The notes under the pieces are model-generated. The model was not told the origin of the DNA. It saw only the letters and a list, made by a program, of their open reading frames with translations, and ran no database searches. 64,000 nt of DNA. It comes from Roseobacter sp. CCS2 (GTDB lineage: Bacteria; Pseudomonadota; Alphaproteobacteria; Rhodobacterales; Rhodobacteraceae). Within the stretch, counting starts at the first letter, position 1. Each line of letters begins with the position of its first letter. A program made the translations under genes and the position numbers. Where the stretch lies: contig NZ_AAYB01000001.1 in assembly GCF_000169435.1 (NCBI RefSeq), positions 930,001-994,000 on the forward strand. The letters are read 5' to 3'. Below, piece by piece: positions 56,050 to 64,000 of this stretch.

Positions 56050-56873
56050 TTCGCCGGGGCCTTATCCGCAAAAACATGTTCTGCGGCTGGAAAATCCCGC
56101 GCGCGCACGTCAGCAGCATAAGCTGCAATTGCGGCCTCTGCATGATCGCCCAGATGTGCATAACGCTTTACAAACTTGGCCTTGAACGCGGTGAACAGGC
56201 CCAGCATGTCATCAACGACCAGTATCTGACCATCACATCCGGCACTCGCCCCGATCCCAATGGTCGGGATCGGAATGCGCGCGGTGATCTCATCTGCCAA
56301 TGTCTGCGGCACCTTCTCCAGCACCACAGCAAAGGCGCCCGCCTGCGCCACCGCATCGGCATCAGCCAGGGTTGCATCGCGCGCGTCACCGCGCCCCTGC
56401 ACCTTATAGCCCCCCAGCGTATTAATCGACTGCGGCGTCAGCCCGATATGCGCCATCACCGGAATGCCACGGGCCACCAGAAACGCAATCGTGTCAGCCA
56501 TCGCGACACCACCCTCAAGCTTCACCGCACCCGCCCCCGTCTCGGCCATCAACCGGGCCGCATTGCGAAACGCCTGTTTGCGGCTTTCTTCATAAGATCC
56601 GAACGGCATATCAATGACCATCATCGCACTGCGCAGCCCGCGCGCGACGGCCCTACCATGCAGGATCATCATCTCCATCGTCACGCCAAGGGTGGACGGC
56701 AGCCCATGCAGCACCATCCCCACGCTGTCACCCACCAGCACAAAGTCGCAATGCGGGTCCATCATCTGCGCCATGGGCGTGGTATAGGCGGTCAGACTGA
56801 CCAGCGGCGTGCCGCCCTTGGCCGCACGGATGTCATCCGGCATGGGGCTGCGTTTCTTGGCGGTGGCACTCAT
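56046..56873 (-). CDS. panB: Ketopantoate hydroxymethyltransferase
   Basis: 275 residues from ATG 56873 with GGGAG upstream; the longer frame to 57071 runs into the divergent binding-protein gene. TIM-barrel motifs [43 protein letters not shown] and [19 protein letters not shown]. Makes ketopantoate from 2-oxoisovalerate and methylene-THF. panBC operon. Confidence 0.97.
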   Translation of the reverse strand: MSATAKKRSPMPDDIRAAKGGTPLVSLTAYTTPMAQMMDPHCDFVLVGDSVGMVLHGLPSTLGVTMEMMILHGRAVARGLRSAMMVIDMPFGSYEESRKQAFRNAARLMAETGAGAVKLEGGVAMADTIAFLVARGIPVMAHIGLTPQSINTLGGYKVQGRGDARDATLADADAVAQAGAFAVVLEKVPQTLADEITARIPIPTIGIGASAGCDGQILVVDDMLGLFTAFKAKFVKRYAHLGDHAEAAIAAYAADVRARDFPAAEHVFADKAPAK

Positions 56874-56991
56874 TTGGGGCTCCCTCAATCCTGATCGCTC
56901 GATAGCAGTCCAACACGGGCCTTTCCAGCGCGAAGGGCTTGATTTGGCGACACGTTCCGACAAGAGTGAACGCAACAATAGGGGATTCAAT

Positions 56992-58467
56992 ATGCATTCT
57001 TTCAAGAAACTCGCCGCATCCACTGCTATCGTTCTTTGCGCGACGGGCGCGTTGGCCCAAGACAGCATCACCGTTGCGATTCAGCTAGAGCCCCCGAACC
57101 TTGACCCCACTGGTGGGGCCGCGCAGGCCATTGATAGCGTGCTTTATGCCAATGTCTTTGAAGGGCTGACCCGGTTCGATGCCGATGGTGCGATCATCCG
57201 GGGGTTGGCGCAAAGCTGGGACATTTCCGACGATGGTTTGACCTACACATTCAACCTGGCGGCGGGCGTCACCTTTCACGATGGCACTACGATGGACGCC
57301 GAAGATGTGAAATTCAGCCTTGATCGCGCCCGCGCCGCGGACAGCACCAACGCGCAGAAGGGTCTTTTCGCGGACATTGCAGATGTCACCGTTGTCGATC
57401 CGCTGACCGTGCAGGTCACGCTGGACCAACCCAACGGCAGCTTTTTGTTCAACATGGCTTGGGGGGATGCGGTGATCGTGGCCCCGGAAAGCATCGCGAA
57501 TATCGCCTCCAACCCTATCGGTACTGGCCCTTTCACCTTTACCGATTGGGTGCAGGGCGACCGGTTGGAATTGACCCGAAACGACGCCTATTGGGGTACG
57601 GCCCCTGCACTGGAAAGTGCCACGTTCCGCTTCATCTCCGACCCGACCGCCGCTTTCGCCGCAGTAATGGCCGAGGATGTCGATGCTTTCATCGGCTTCC
57701 CTGCCCCCGAAAACCTGCCACAGTTTGAGGCCGATCCCCGTTTCCAGGTCCTTGTCGGCAACACCGAAGGTGAAACGATCCTGTCCATCAACAACAAAAT
57801 GCCCCCTTTCGATGACGTGCGTGTGCGCAAGGCCGTGGCCCATGCGATTGACCGCGACGCTGTGATCAACGGCGCTATGTTCGGGCTGGGCACACCAATT
57901 GGCACGCATTTTGCACCACATCATCCCGACTACGTTGATCTGCTGGATAATTCACAACACGATTCTGAATTGGCCCGCGAATTGCTGGCTGAAGCAGGCT
58001 ATGCTGACGGTTTCACCACCACGCTAAAACTGCCACCACCATCCTATGCACGGCGCGGGGGCGAGATTATTGCAAGCCAGCTACGCGCCGTCGGGATTGA
58101 GACCGAGATTACGAACCTGGAATGGGCGCAATGGATCGAAGAGGTGTTCACCAACAAAGACTTTGGCCTGTCCATCGCCAGTCACACCGAACCCATGGAC
58201 ATCAGTATTTACGCCAACCCAGACTATTACTTTCAATATGATAATCTGGAATTTCAGGGACTGATGGAAGTTCTGAATGTCACCACAGACCCTGACATGC
58301 GCAGCGATCTATTGGCGCAAGCGCAGACGATCATCTCTGAGGATTACGTAAACGGTTACTTGTTTGAACTGGCCGTTGCGACCGTGGCAAAAGCAGGAAT
58401 TGAAGGGTTATGGGTTAACCAGCCCACCGCCGCAGTTGATTTGACCGGCGTCAGCTGGAGCAACTAA
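56992..58467 (+). CDS. Peptide/nickel-type ABC transporter substrate-binding protein (SBP family 5)
   Basis: 491 residues from ATG 56992, AGGGGA upstream. Signal peptide [20 protein letters not shown] then LAQD; family-5 motifs: [20 protein letters not shown] stretch ([12 protein letters not shown]), [59 protein letters not shown] and [14 protein letters not shown]. Belongs with the permease and ATPase genes at 59711-63050, from which it is separated by an inverted ribH. A terminator-like hairpin follows. Confidence 0.92.
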   Translation: MHSFKKLAASTAIVLCATGALAQDSITVAIQLEPPNLDPTGGAAQAIDSVLYANVFEGLTRFDADGAIIRGLAQSWDISDDGLTYTFNLAAGVTFHDGTTMDAEDVKFSLDRARAADSTNAQKGLFADIADVTVVDPLTVQVTLDQPNGSFLFNMAWGDAVIVAPESIANIASNPIGTGPFTFTDWVQGDRLELTRNDAYWGTAPALESATFRFISDPTAAFAAVMAEDVDAFIGFPAPENLPQFEADPRFQVLVGNTEGETILSINNKMPPFDDVRVRKAVAHAIDRDAVINGAMFGLGTPIGTHFAPHHPDYVDLLDNSQHDSELARELLAEAGYADGFTTTLKLPPPSYARRGGEIIASQLRAVGIETEITNLEWAQWIEEVFTNKDFGLSIASHTEPMDISIYANPDYYFQYDNLEFQGLMEVLNVTTDPDMRSDLLAQAQTIISEDYVNGYLFELAVATVAKAGIEGLWVNQPTAAVDLTGVSWSN

Positions 58468-58473
58468 GGATAT

Positions 58474-58500
58474 GCCCCCCGTCAAACCCTTGCGGGGGGC
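58474..58500. terminator. GC-rich hairpin between binding-protein gene and ribH
   Basis: GCCCCCCG (58474-58481) and CGGGGGGC (58493-58500) form an 8-bp stem with an 11-nt loop between two convergent genes. No T tract follows, so termination is likely but not certain. Confidence 0.65.
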
Positions 58501-58506
58501 TATCAA

Positions 58507-58947
58507 CTATGCCGCGCGACTTTCAGCACCAGTGGCATCTACCAACGCCTTAGCCGCCAGCGCCGCTTCTTTGCCTTTCGTCACAAAATGCGCACGGAAA
58601 ATCGCCCTGTGATGGTCGGTTTCCTGAAACTGATGCGGCGTCAGGCTGACGGACAGCACCGGCACTTGGGTATCAAGCCCCACGCGCATCAGCCCATCAA
58701 CAACGGTGCTGGCGACAAAATCATGCCGGTAAATTCCACCATCGACGACCAAAGCAGCACAAGCAATCGCATCAAAACGGCCCGTCAAAGCCAGCTTTTG
58801 CGCCAGCATCGGCATCTCAAACGCGCCTGGGACGTTGTAGACCGTCACCTGTTCGGCCGGGATTTCACTCAAAAATCCATCAAGCGCGCGTTCCACGATA
58901 TCGGCGTGCCAACCCGCTTTGATGAATGCAAACTGGGGAAGTGTCAT
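58507..58947 (-). CDS. ribH: 6,7-dimethyl-8-ribityllumazine synthase (RibH2 type)
   Basis: 146 residues from ATG 58947, with AGGAG 8 nt upstream. PQFAFIKAGWHADIVERALD, VYNVPGAFEMPMLAQKLA, CAALVVDGGIYRHDFVASTV and VSLTPHQFQETDHH are lumazine-synthase motifs; FIKAGWHADIV and TPHQF are characteristic of type II (RibH2) alphaproteobacterial proteins. Penultimate step of riboflavin synthesis. Single gene under an FMN riboswitch. Confidence 0.95.
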   Translation of the reverse strand: MTLPQFAFIKAGWHADIVERALDGFLSEIPAEQVTVYNVPGAFEMPMLAQKLALTGRFDAIACAALVVDGGIYRHDFVASTVVDGLMRVGLDTQVPVLSVSLTPHQFQETDHHRAIFRAHFVTKGKEAALAAKALVDATGAESRAA

Positions 58948-59029
58948 ATTGTGATCTCCTTTTGGTTCCGACACGTCACCCAAGGCATCACACGACGCAT
59001 CATGCGCCCGACAGGCGCACAACTCTCCG

Positions 59030-59167
59030 CATTCTCTTTCATCCGGACTATGACCGTCGGCTCAGGCGTCGCACCTGATCTGCTGACCCTTCCGCATGGA
59101 AGGCGCTCGCGGGCTCGTGGACCTGCCACATACCGCCGGTGGGGAATTTCGCCCCGCCCTGAGAATA
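59030..59167 (-). promoter_or_regulatory. FMN riboswitch (RFN element)
   Basis: On the minus strand all RFN landmarks appear in order: P1 ATTCTC (59166-59161), AGGGCGGGGCGAAATTCCCC, ACCGGCGGT, GAGCCCGCGAGCGCC, CAGATCAGGTG, GCCGACGGTCATAGTCCGGA and the closing GAGAAT (59036-59031). It lies 83 nt upstream of ribH. A small GCGCC/GGCGC hairpin (59004-59018) follows but has no T tract, so control may be at translation or by an unseen terminator. Confidence 0.96.
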
Positions 59168-59213
59168 CGCCTGTTCTGACATGGGGCACCCACCACGGCA
59201 AGAGCGTGATCGC

Positions 59214-59714
59214 ATGATTATCCGCGCCGAAACACCCGCAGATCATCAGGCGATTTATAACCTCACACGGGATGCCTTTGCACCGATGTCGTTCAGCGAC
59301 GGCAGCGAACCGGGCATCGTTAATCAACTGCGCGCGGACGGTGATTTGACCCTGTCATTAGTAGCGGAACAGAAAGAAATCATCGGCCATGTGGCGTTTT
59401 CCCCAGCAAAAATCAGCGGGGGTGAAGGCGCGTGGTACGGGCTTGGTCCCATCTCGGCCCGGGCCGATATGCAAAAGCAAGGGATCGGCACAAAGCTGGC
59501 ACATACCGGCTTGGGCCTATTGCGCGAATTGGGCGCGGCTGGGTGCGTATTGACGGGCAACCCCGATGTCTATTGCCCGATGGGGTTCAGTAATGACCAC
59601 GCGCTGACCTACAGCGGCCTGAACCCCAAATACATCTTGTTCATCACACTCAACGGCACCGCCCCCAAAGGTGAAATCAATTTCGCCGAAGCGCTGGAAG
59701 AGGAACACCCATGA
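59214..59714 (+). CDS. GNAT-family N-acetyltransferase
   Basis: 166 residues. IIRAETPADHQAIYNLTRDA, LVAEQKEIIGHVAFSP, LGPISARADMQKQGIGTKLA (acetyl-CoA Q/R-x-x-G-x-G/A loop) and GCVLTGNPDVYCPMGFSNDH fit the YhbS-like branch. Overlaps dppB by 4 bp, so it is in the transporter operon. Substrate unknown; may act on an imported amine or peptide. Confidence 0.88.
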   Translation: MIIRAETPADHQAIYNLTRDAFAPMSFSDGSEPGIVNQLRADGDLTLSLVAEQKEIIGHVAFSPAKISGGEGAWYGLGPISARADMQKQGIGTKLAHTGLGLLRELGAAGCVLTGNPDVYCPMGFSNDHALTYSGLNPKYILFITLNGTAPKGEINFAEALEEEHP

Positions 59715-60655
59715 TCCGCTATGCGCTGGGCCGCCTGACCTCACTGATCATCAGCCTGGTCGTGGCATCCATCGTGATCTTCGCGGTGATCGAGGTGATC
59801 CCGGGTGATCCAGCCGCCTTTATGCTGGGAGTGAATGCGCGGCCTGATACGATTGCAGCTTTGCGTGCTGAAATGGGCCTCGATCAGCCACTAATCACAC
59901 GCTACCTTGATTGGGTCACGGGCTTGCTGCGTTGTGACTTTGGGCAATCATGGACCTACAAAACACCCGTTGCCGAATTGATTAACGACCGCATCTGGGT
60001 GTCGCTCCCCCTCGCAATCTATGCGCTAATCCTCTCAACACTGATTGCCTTTCCCGCAGGCATTTATGCGGCCAGCAGACGCGGCGGCGCGGGCGATGTG
60101 ACGATCATGAGCGCCACACAACTGGGCGTCGCGATCCCCAATTTCTGGTTTGCGATGATCCTTGTGCTGATCTTCGCGATCAATCTACGCTGGTTCAGCG
60201 CGGGCGGTTTTCCCGGCTGGGACAACCCGCTGCAAGCGATCAAATCCCTTACCCTCCCCGCCATTGCACTCGCCTTGCCGCAAGCGGCCATCCTCGCGCG
60301 CGTCATGCGGTCCTCTCTATTGGACATGCTAGGCGAAGACTTCATCCGCACCGCCCGCGCGAAGGGACTATCGCGCCGCCAAGCGCTATGGAAACACGCG
60401 GTGCGCAACGCATTGATCCCGGTGCTGACCATCATCGGCCTGCAATTTTCATTTCTGCTGGCAGGCGGCATCATCATCGAACAAGTCTTCTTCCTACCCG
60501 GCCTTGGGCGCCTAATTTTCCAATCCATCAGCGCACGCGATCTGATTGTCGTGGAAAGCGTGGTGATGTTGCTGGTCTTCACAGTCATCATCGTAAACTT
60601 CCTTGTCGATCTGGCCTATGCCGCCGTGGACCCCAGACTGAGAACCAAAGCATGA
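59711..60655 (+). CDS. Peptide-type ABC transporter permease (DppB-like)
   Basis: 314 residues, six helices. DppB N-terminus YALGRLTSLIISLVVASIVI, GDPAAFMLG, RAEMGLDQPLITRYLDW, and the EAA loop RTARAKGLSRRQALWKHAVR. Pairs with the next permease, overlapping it by 4 bp. Confidence 0.94.
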   Translation: MIRYALGRLTSLIISLVVASIVIFAVIEVIPGDPAAFMLGVNARPDTIAALRAEMGLDQPLITRYLDWVTGLLRCDFGQSWTYKTPVAELINDRIWVSLPLAIYALILSTLIAFPAGIYAASRRGGAGDVTIMSATQLGVAIPNFWFAMILVLIFAINLRWFSAGGFPGWDNPLQAIKSLTLPAIALALPQAAILARVMRSSLLDMLGEDFIRTARAKGLSRRQALWKHAVRNALIPVLTIIGLQFSFLLAGGIIIEQVFFLPGLGRLIFQSISARDLIVVESVVMLLVFTVIIVNFLVDLAYAAVDPRLRTKA

Positions 60656-61467
60656 ACCGCAACCTGATCATCGGTACAGTGCTAACGCTGGTGTTCATCA
60701 CGCTTGCAGCGGTGTCTTTCATCTGGACGCCTGCGGATATTGAAACGCTGGATATCCCCAACAAGCTACAGTCATCAAACACGACCAACCTATTTGGCAC
60801 CGATCATTTCGGTCGCGATATCCTGTCGATGATCATGATGGGCGCGCGCACCTCTATTGCCGTTGCACTGGTCGCGGTCGGCGTCGGCATGGCGCTCGGC
60901 ATCCCCTTGGGATTGCTCGCGGCGGCGCGGCACGGATCATTGCTGGATGAACTGATCATGCGTGGCAACGACCTTGTTTTCGCATTCCCGTCACTTGTCA
61001 TCGCAATCCTGATCACCGCCGTCTTCGGTGCATCTGCCGTCAACGCCATCATTGCCATCGGCATCTTCAACATTCCCGTCTTCGCCCGCCTGACACGCGG
61101 TGCCGCACTGCCCCTGTGGGAACGTGATTTCATCCTTGCCGCGCGCGTCTGCGGTAAATCGGCCGCGCGCATCTCCGTCGAACACATCCTGCCCAACATC
61201 ACCAACCTGATGATCGTGCAGGGCACGATCCAGTTCAGCCTCGGCATTCTTGCAGAAGCGGCCCTGTCCTACATCGGCCTTGGCGCCCAGCCGCCCACGG
61301 CCAGCTGGGGGCGTATGTTGGCAGACGCACAAACGCTGGTCAGCATCGCGCCACATACCGCCCTTGTTCCGGGCTTTGCAATCTTGCTGATGGTCTTGGG
61401 GTTGAACCTGATGGGCGACGGGCTGCGCGACTGGCTTGATCCGCGTTTACGGGTGGTGCGCACATGA
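60652..61467 (+). CDS. Peptide-type ABC transporter permease (DppC-like)
   Basis: 271 residues from ATG 60652. TNLFGTDHFGRDILSMIMMG is the DppC landmark; EAA-type loop DFILAARVCGKSAARISVEH and C-terminal GDGLRDWLDPRLR. Overlaps dppB and the ATPase gene by 4 bp each. Confidence 0.95.
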   Translation: MNRNLIIGTVLTLVFITLAAVSFIWTPADIETLDIPNKLQSSNTTNLFGTDHFGRDILSMIMMGARTSIAVALVAVGVGMALGIPLGLLAAARHGSLLDELIMRGNDLVFAFPSLVIAILITAVFGASAVNAIIAIGIFNIPVFARLTRGAALPLWERDFILAARVCGKSAARISVEHILPNITNLMIVQGTIQFSLGILAEAALSYIGLGAQPPTASWGRMLADAQTLVSIAPHTALVPGFAILLMVLGLNLMGDGLRDWLDPRLRVVRT

Positions 61468-63050
61468 CTTTGCTGGCGATCAAAGATCTGTCTTTGTCGA
61501 TCAACGGCACGCAAATCCTGCATAACATCGACTTGGATATGCAGGCAGGTGAGATCGTTGCAATTACCGGCGAAAGCGGGTCTGGCAAATCTATGACAGC
61601 GCTTGCCGTGATGGGGCTGTTGCCGCAAGGCGCCAGTCCCAAGGGCACGGTGACTTTGGACGGCACCGACATTCTGCAAACCACAGAACCCGACCTTTGC
61701 AAAATGCGCGGCAACGCGATGGGCATGGTGTTTCAAGAACCCATGACCGCCTTGAACCCGGTGCAAACCATTGGCAATCAAGTGGCCGAAACCATTCTGA
61801 TCCACGAAAAAACATCCAAGGCCGAAGCGCAGAAACGCGCCGCTGCGATGCTGCACCGCGTCGGGCTTAAGGTATTGCCCACCCGCTATCCCCACGAACT
61901 GTCCGGCGGGCAACGCCAGCGCGTTGTCATCGCCATGGCCATCGCGCTGCGTCCCAAACTGCTAATCGCTGATGAACCAACAACAGCGCTTGACGTCACC
62001 ACCCAAGCCCGCATTCTTGATCTGCTACGCGACCTTGTGCGCGAATTTGATATGGGGTTGCTATTGATCACCCACGACCTTGCCGTTGTCGCAGATGTCG
62101 CCGACCAGATTGTTGTTATGCAAAAGGGGCAGGTGGTTGAGGTAGGCAAGACCAAAACGCTTCTTGCCAACATGCAGCATTCTTACACAAAGGCATTGTT
62201 TAAAGCTTCAACGCATACGGTATCTTTGCCTGATACCGTCGCATCAGCGCCGATGCTGAATGTGCGAAATGTAAATCGCGATTATCCGGCAGCGCGAAAA
62301 ACACTTCTTGGTGCAAAGCCAACGTTCCGCGCGTTGCATGACATCAGCTTTCAGATCAATCAGGGAGAACGCGTCGGGCTTGTCGGTGAAAGTGGATGCG
62401 GAAAATCGACCCTAACAAGGGCCATTCTGGGGTTGGAAGACGTACAGGGCGGCGAAATCACCCTTGATGGCGCACCTGTTTTCACCGGCAAACGCCCCAA
62501 CCTTGCGGTACGGCGCAAGATGCAAGTCGTCTTCCAAGACCCCTATAGCAGCTTCAACCCGCGTCACCGGGTTGACCGGCTGATCACAGAGCCGTTTCAT
62601 CTGCTAGAAAGTCCCCCAACCGGGGCCGCGCGTGAAGATGCCATTGCCAAAGCGCTCACCGACGTCGGGCTGTTGCCCAATGACGCCACCAAATACATCC
62701 ATGAATTCTCGGGCGGCCAGCGCCAGCGCATCGCCATCGCACGCGCGCTTATTATCGCACCTGAATTGATCATCTTTGATGAAGCTGTCTCGGCCCTTGA
62801 TGTGTCAGTCCGTGCGCAAGTGCTTGATCTTATCGCAGACCTTTGCCGCAAACGCCCGCTTGCGTATCTTTTCATCAGTCACGATCTGTCTGTCGTGCGC
62901 ACGGTCACTGACCGGGTCATGGTTATGCAGGCCGGAAAAATCGTCGAACAAGGTGAAACAGAGACTGTTTTCGCCAATCCACAGAACCCCTACACCCAGA
63001 CGCTGATCGCAGCGGCACCCAAACTGCCCGACTTGGGCGTGGCGGTCTGA
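61464..63050 (+). CDS. Fused double ATPase of peptide-type ABC transporter (DppD-DppF-like)
   Basis: 528 residues, two complete ABC domains in one chain. Domain 1: GESGSGKSMTALAVMG, LSGGQRQRVVIAMAIALRPK, LIADEPTTALDVT. Domain 2: GESGCGKSTLTRAILG, FSGGQRQRIAIARALIIAPE, IFDEAVSALDVS (DEAVSALD as in DppF). Provides both ATP sites for the DppBC-like pair. Confidence 0.95.
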   Translation: MTLLAIKDLSLSINGTQILHNIDLDMQAGEIVAITGESGSGKSMTALAVMGLLPQGASPKGTVTLDGTDILQTTEPDLCKMRGNAMGMVFQEPMTALNPVQTIGNQVAETILIHEKTSKAEAQKRAAAMLHRVGLKVLPTRYPHELSGGQRQRVVIAMAIALRPKLLIADEPTTALDVTTQARILDLLRDLVREFDMGLLLITHDLAVVADVADQIVVMQKGQVVEVGKTKTLLANMQHSYTKALFKASTHTVSLPDTVASAPMLNVRNVNRDYPAARKTLLGAKPTFRALHDISFQINQGERVGLVGESGCGKSTLTRAILGLEDVQGGEITLDGAPVFTGKRPNLAVRRKMQVVFQDPYSSFNPRHRVDRLITEPFHLLESPPTGAAREDAIAKALTDVGLLPNDATKYIHEFSGGQRQRIAIARALIIAPELIIFDEAVSALDVSVRAQVLDLIADLCRKRPLAYLFISHDLSVVRTVTDRVMVMQAGKIVEQGETETVFANPQNPYTQTLIAAAPKLPDLGVAV

Positions 63051-63089
63051 CGCAAGGGTTGCTACGGTTTGAAAACAGCAGGAGGTATC

Positions 63090-63827
63090 ATGCGACTATC
63101 AGGCAAAACGGCGATTGTGACAGGTGGTGGCTCTGGCTTTGGGGCGGGCATTGCGCGCAAATTTGCCGCTGAGGGTGCGCGCGTTGTCGTGGCCGATATC
63201 AACGTAGAAGGCGCTGAAGCGATTGCAGCCGAAATTGGTGGAACAGCTTTGGTTTGTAATGTTGCAAGTCGCAAGTCAGTGTCTGACTTGGCTGAAACAG
63301 TGCTTTCGGCAGGCCACCTCGACATTCTTGTGAACAATGCGGGTGTCACGCATTTGCCCAACCAGCTTGAGGATGTGACCGAAGAAGACTTCGACCGGGT
63401 CTATAATGTGAACATGAAATCTGTTTTCCTGACCGCGCAAGCCTTCATCCCGCATTTCAAATCCCGCAAGAGCGGTGTGATCCTGAACGTGGCCTCTACC
63501 GCCGGGGTATCCCCACGTCCGCGTTTGAACTGGTACAACGCTTCAAAGGGCTGGATGATCACAGCAACCAAAACGATGGCGGTGGAACTGGCCCCCGAAG
63601 GCATCCGTGTGAACGCGATCAACCCTGTGGCGGGTGATACACCTCTCTTAAAATCCTTTATGGGCGAGGACACACCAGAGGTGCGCGCCAAGTTCCTTTC
63701 GACAATTCCAATAGGGCGGTTCTCCACTCCCGAAGATATGGGAAACGCCGCTTGTTTCCTCTGCTCGGATGAGGCGAGCATGATCACTGGTGTCGCGATG
63801 GAGGTGGACGGTGGCCGCTGCATCTAA
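63090..63827 (+). CDS. Short-chain dehydrogenase/reductase
   Basis: 245 residues from ATG 63090, GGAGG upstream. NAD(P) motif TGGGSGFGAG (11-20), NNAG (82-85), catalytic Ser in NVASTAG, Tyr149 and Lys153 (YNASK). Asp36 (VVADIN) after the second strand suggests NAD(H). A 3-oxoacyl-ACP-reductase-like SDR; real substrate unknown. Follows the ATPase gene by 39 bp and overlaps the next gene by 17 bp. Confidence 0.92.
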   Translation: MRLSGKTAIVTGGGSGFGAGIARKFAAEGARVVVADINVEGAEAIAAEIGGTALVCNVASRKSVSDLAETVLSAGHLDILVNNAGVTHLPNQLEDVTEEDFDRVYNVNMKSVFLTAQAFIPHFKSRKSGVILNVASTAGVSPRPRLNWYNASKGWMITATKTMAVELAPEGIRVNAINPVAGDTPLLKSFMGEDTPEVRAKFLSTIPIGRFSTPEDMGNAACFLCSDEASMITGVAMEVDGGRCI

Positions 63828-64000
63828 GGGACCACGCAATCTGATCACTGACGTTGCAGGCCTTCGGGTTGGCAATGCGCAGGACAATCACATCAAGACC
63901 GGAACTACGGTGCTGGTTGGCGATAAACCTTTCACGGCCAGCGTGCATGTCATGGGCGGCGCGCCGGGGACCAAGGAAACCGATCTGCTGGCACCGGATA
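63811..64000 (+). CDS. P1-family (S58, DmpA-like) peptidase, 3'-truncated by window edge
   Basis: GTG start at 63811 with GAGGT upstream. The 63 visible codons read AAASKGPRNLITDVAGLRVG, NAQDNHIKTGTTVLVG and VHVMGGAPGTKETDLL, the conserved N-terminus of the DmpA/L-aminopeptidase-D-amidase family of self-processing Ntn hydrolases. The catalytic Ser region is outside the window. Overlaps the SDR by 17 bp and probably belongs to the transporter operon. Confidence 0.88.
   Translation, partial: MAAASKGPRNLITDVAGLRVGNAQDNHIKTGTTVLVGDKPFTASVHVMGGAPGTKETDLLAPD

Noticed and set aside
57085..57924. 279-codon leftward frame opposite the binding-protein gene
   Set aside because: Complement of a clear family-5 binding protein; not a gene.
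1..64000. Mobile elements, CRISPR arrays, tRNA or rRNA genes
   Set aside because: Looked for transposase or integrase motifs, spaced direct repeats and cloverleaf-like sequences; none seen, though divergent ncRNAs cannot be excluded by eye.

Overview
The window is alphaproteobacterial DNA, almost certainly from a member of the Rhodobacteraceae (Roseobacter group). It carries a flagellar cluster, a purple-bacterial photosynthesis gene cluster with the gene order known from Rhodobacter (crtC-crtD / crtE-crtF-bchCXYZ-pufQBALMX-dxs; bchG-orf428-bchP-idi), and many short or 4-bp overlapping operon junctions. A pufX gene follows pufM where most roseobacters have pufC, which points to a Yoonia/Loktanella-like or Rhodobacter-like aerobic anoxygenic phototroph. 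That placement is an inference from gene content; no 16S rRNA or other taxonomic marker is present.

Layout. 1-9277: flagellum and motility. fliF (5' end cut by the window), fliH-like, fliN and fliP run rightward; motB-flgE-flgK-flgL-flgI run leftward toward them. 9.4-13.4 kb: bchG, a PucC-like transporter, bchP and idi, behind a promoter with two PpsR/CrtJ-type sites. 13.4-27.7 kb: non-photosynthetic genes, namely ChaC, a MotA/ExbB-like plus coiled-coil OmpA/MotB-like pair, an ABC1/UbiB kinase, DUF2805, a methyltransferase-like membrane protein, clpA, gloB, a methyltransferase, a CAP-domain lipoprotein, a TPR/beta-barrel outer membrane protein, a THUMP-domain RNA methyltransferase and an exported unknown. 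27.7-42.3 kb: dxs and a leftward superoperon crtE-crtF-bchC-bchX-(48-codon ORF)-bchY-bchZ-pufQ-pufB-pufA-pufL-pufM-pufX, with crtD-crtC divergent from crtE. Five TGT-N12-ACA palindromes mark the three photosynthesis promoters.

42.4-49 kb: a DUF3592 membrane protein, a YnjBCD-type ABC importer with a YnjF-like CDP-alcohol phosphatidyltransferase, and a decayed hydantoinase/oxoprolinase gene. 48.6-55 kb: a methyltransferase, GtrA, a multi-pass GT-C-like protein, a DPM1-type glycosyltransferase, an M20 deacylase and an unknown exported protein. 55.2-56.9 kb: panBC. 57-64 kb: a peptide-type ABC transporter (binding protein, GNAT, two permeases, fused double ATPase), then an SDR and the start of a P1-family (DmpA-like) peptidase. 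A leftward ribH with an FMN riboswitch is inserted between the binding protein and the rest.

How it fits together: idi and dxs supply isoprenoid precursors; crtE makes geranylgeranyl-PP; BchC/X/Y/Z, BchG and BchP finish bacteriochlorophyll a; CrtC, CrtD and CrtF make spheroidene-type carotenoids; the puf genes give the LH1-reaction centre core. The remaining photosynthesis genes (bchFNBHLM, bchID, bchE, puh, crtAIB, ppsR) are not in the window. I saw no tRNA, rRNA, insertion sequence or CRISPR array.
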